NCBI RefSeq assembly: GCF_900167445.1
Contig: NZ_FUZT01000009.1
Location: forward strand, 1 to 64,000
Length of the DNA stretch: 64,000 nt
Reading direction: 5' to 3'
Source: Maledivibacter halophilus
Lineage (GTDB): Bacteria > Bacillota > Clostridia > Peptostreptococcales > Caminicellaceae
Shown here: positions 62,464 through 64,000 of the stretch, piece by piece
Layout: each line of letters starts with the position of its first letter
Position numbering within the stretch: the first letter of the stretch is position 1
Notes under the pieces: model-generated
What the model saw: the letters and a program-made list of their open reading frames with translations, nothing else
Database searches by the model: none
Told to the model about the DNA's origin: nothing
Position numbers and translations under genes: made by a program

Positions 62464-63837
62464 ATGGGGAAAAAATTTTGGTATCTAGTTTTATCCTATG
62501 GATTATTTTTAGGATGGTTGTTATCATTTCTATATAATGGACCTGCCCTTAATATAATATTTAGAAGCAGCGAAGTAAACTGCAATCATTTAGCAATAGC
62601 ATATATATTAACTCCTTCCATTGTCTTTTTCTATATAGGATTTTATAATATAAAGAGAAATTATAAATCTGCATTTATGAAATATAGCATCATACTGTGT
62701 TTTGCTGGCACAGTTCTTACTATTCTTATAAAGGATTATAATAATCCTATTCTTGCTTATATTATTGCAGGTATTATGGGGTGCTGTAGCGTACTCTTTA
62801 TAACAGGCTGGGGATGCTATTTTGTAGAATTATTAAATATTAAGAATATGTATAAAAATATGGCATATGTGATTTGTTTAGGTTATATAATATTTAATAT
62901 CAATCAAGAGTTGGATTACAGAGCTTTAGACACCTTGATTATGACTTCTCTTTTTATATGCTTATCTGGAGCCTATTGGGCTTCTTCAAGACTTATAGGA
63001 ACGGCTGCAGAGAAAAAACAGGACTTTAATATTAAACTTCCTACTGATTTACTTGTTATGATGTGCTTTTTAATGTTCCTATTAAATATTGGAGGCGGAG
63101 TAGTTCAAACATTAATTAGTCCCTTAGTAGAAAAGAAATTTGGGAATATACATATTTTCGATATAAGTGTATATTTTTTTATAGCTGTAGTGATTTTTAA
63201 AATAAAAAAAAGATTTCAAACAGATATTATTATTACTCTCTCAATTGTGGTGATAGCCTGTGGCTATATGACATTAGTTATTTTTACAAAAAACCCTGTA
63301 TTTGCTTATATTTTAATAATTTTAGGCTATGCTATTTTAGACATTTTTCTTTGGACATTGGTAGGAGAAATGGGATATATTTTTGGAAGACCTATAAAAA
63401 TATTTCTTTTTATTATGTCATCTAATTTAATGGCAGTTTTTATGGGCAATCTTTTAGGAATGTTTTTAAAGAGTAAAAATGAACATATATATATATCAAT
63501 ATCTGTTTCATCCATAGGTGCTATTTTAGCATTCGCATTTTTACCTTTCATAAATAAATTGATGAAAAAGGGATTTGATGAGATGGAGGATATCAAGAAC
63601 ACAAGGCAAGCTATGGAAGGGGTAGTAACAGAAGATAAGGCAGTCAAATTACTCACAGTTAAGGAGCTTGAAATTTATAAGCTTATGCTCCTTGGTCTTA
63701 AAAACAAAGAAATAGCTAAAAAAGCAAATATTACTGATAATACATTAAAAGGACATGCCAGGAAAATTTATAAAAAATTAGGAGTGAAAAATAAAAAAGA
63801 GCTTCTTGCTAGTTTAAATAAGGAGGCTAATCTTTGA
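62464..63837 (+). CDS. Membrane-integrated LuxR-type transcriptional regulator
   Basis: 457-residue protein. Residues ~1-365 contain about twelve hydrophobic segments, an MFS-like membrane domain (MGKKFWYLVLSYGLFLGWLLSFLY at the start). The last ~65 residues form a LuxR/NarL helix-turn-helix: LTVKELEIYKLMLLGLKNKEIAKKANITDNTLKGHARKIYKKLGVKNKKELL. So a one-component receptor that senses at the membrane and binds DNA directly. Such proteins are known in Eggerthella-like bacteria. TTGs of the next gene overlap its stop, suggesting a shared operon and possible regulation of that transporter. Confidence 0.85.
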   Translation: MGKKFWYLVLSYGLFLGWLLSFLYNGPALNIIFRSSEVNCNHLAIAYILTPSIVFFYIGFYNIKRNYKSAFMKYSIILCFAGTVLTILIKDYNNPILAYIIAGIMGCCSVLFITGWGCYFVELLNIKNMYKNMAYVICLGYIIFNINQELDYRALDTLIMTSLFICLSGAYWASSRLIGTAAEKKQDFNIKLPTDLLVMMCFLMFLLNIGGGVVQTLISPLVEKKFGNIHIFDISVYFFIAVVIFKIKKRFQTDIIITLSIVVIACGYMTLVIFTKNPVFAYILIILGYAILDIFLWTLVGEMGYIFGRPIKIFLFIMSSNLMAVFMGNLLGMFLKSKNEHIYISISVSSIGAILAFAFLPFINKLMKKGFDEMEDIKNTRQAMEGVVTEDKAVKLLTVKELEIYKLMLLGLKNKEIAKKANITDNTLKGHARKIYKKLGVKNKKELLASLNKEANL

Positions 63838-64000
63838 TAAAATCATACATAAATATTTTTAAAATATATCCTTTTATTATATTAACCCTAGGATTTACAT
63901 ATGGAGCTACTATAGTATTTACTTTTTTTGGCCCAGTTTTGACTATAACAGTAGGGAAGCTTACTCCAACTTTAAGTATTATTGGTGTACTGGTCCATGT
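63834..64000 (+). CDS. Membrane protein, 3' partial (possible MFS-type transporter)
   Basis: Open frame from a TTG at 63834 that overlaps the preceding stop by four bases, with AGGAGG correctly spaced. The visible 55 residues begin MIKSYINIFKIYPFIILTLG and contain two hydrophobic stretches, suggesting a transporter. It runs off the window end, so no family can be named securely. Confidence 0.65.
   Translation, partial: MIKSYINIFKIYPFIILTLGFTYGATIVFTFFGPVLTITVGKLTPTLSIIGVLVH

Noticed and set aside
1..64000. tRNA, rRNA, prophage or intact insertion sequences
   Set aside because: No tRNA-like TTCGA-loop cloverleaf, rRNA segment, integrase or full transposase was recognised; only an Rpn-family fragment near 51.7 kb hints at mobile DNA.

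Overview
The window reads as chromosome of a low-GC, strictly anaerobic, probably spore-forming member of the Clostridia; an amino-acid fermenter of the Tissierellales type is my best guess. Evidence: AT-rich coding sequence with strong AGGAGG-type ribosome binding sites and several TTG/GTG starts; a four-subunit 2-oxoacid:ferredoxin oxidoreductase with butyrate kinase and phosphotransbutyrylase; a T-box-controlled trp operon; a Spo0E-like protein; a type I-B-like CRISPR repeat. No rRNA or tRNA gene and no intact insertion sequence was seen.

Layout. 1-9.3 kb: two aminotransferases, a CGGC protein, an IclR regulator, a dicarboxylate/amino-acid symporter, and a minus-strand run of a condensation-type acyltransferase, a zinc-ribbon membrane protein and a GlnK/GlnL-like two-component system. 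10-18.9 kb: a PAS/sigma-54 activator, then a canonical -24/-12 promoter and a four-gene operon (zinc dehydrogenase, two divergent glycine-decarboxylase-like P subunits, an ATP-NAD-kinase-like protein), followed by a YjiH-type permease and a 50-residue ORF. I regard this operon as the best candidate for an undescribed catabolic system. 19-24.1 kb: trpEGDCF on the minus strand behind a partly duplicated T-box leader; trpBA are absent. 24.2-29.3 kb: a DcuS/DcuR-type two-component system, malic enzyme and a 2-hydroxycarboxylate carrier (malate use). 29.5-33 kb: housekeeping genes (HI0933 flavoprotein, 3-methyladenine glycosylase, YibE/F, MarR).

33-38 kb and 58.9-62.3 kb form an iron-linked set: four strong Fur-box sequences lie at promoters of DUF3793/flavodoxin/HD-GYP, a TauABC-type ABC transporter, an AraC regulator, and a minimal SufC-SufB-fur operon. 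38-47 kb: an IclR regulator, two SLC13-type carriers and a 2-oxoacid oxidoreductase/Ptb/Buk operon, with a near-identical repeated operator in the divergent intergenic region. This should convert 2-oxoacids to acyl-CoA, acyl-phosphate, then acid plus ATP.

47-52 kb: a HelD-type helicase, a Spo0E-like gene behind a long structured RNA leader whose terminal helix competes with a hairpin that hides the ribosome binding site, a 10-repeat CRISPR array without cas genes, a strong palindrome, an Rpn-nuclease remnant and a relic repeat-leader junction. 52-58.7 kb: a secreted S41 peptidase, a TetR regulator and a two-gene RND efflux system. 62.4-64 kb: a membrane-anchored LuxR-type regulator and the start of a membrane protein cut by the window edge.
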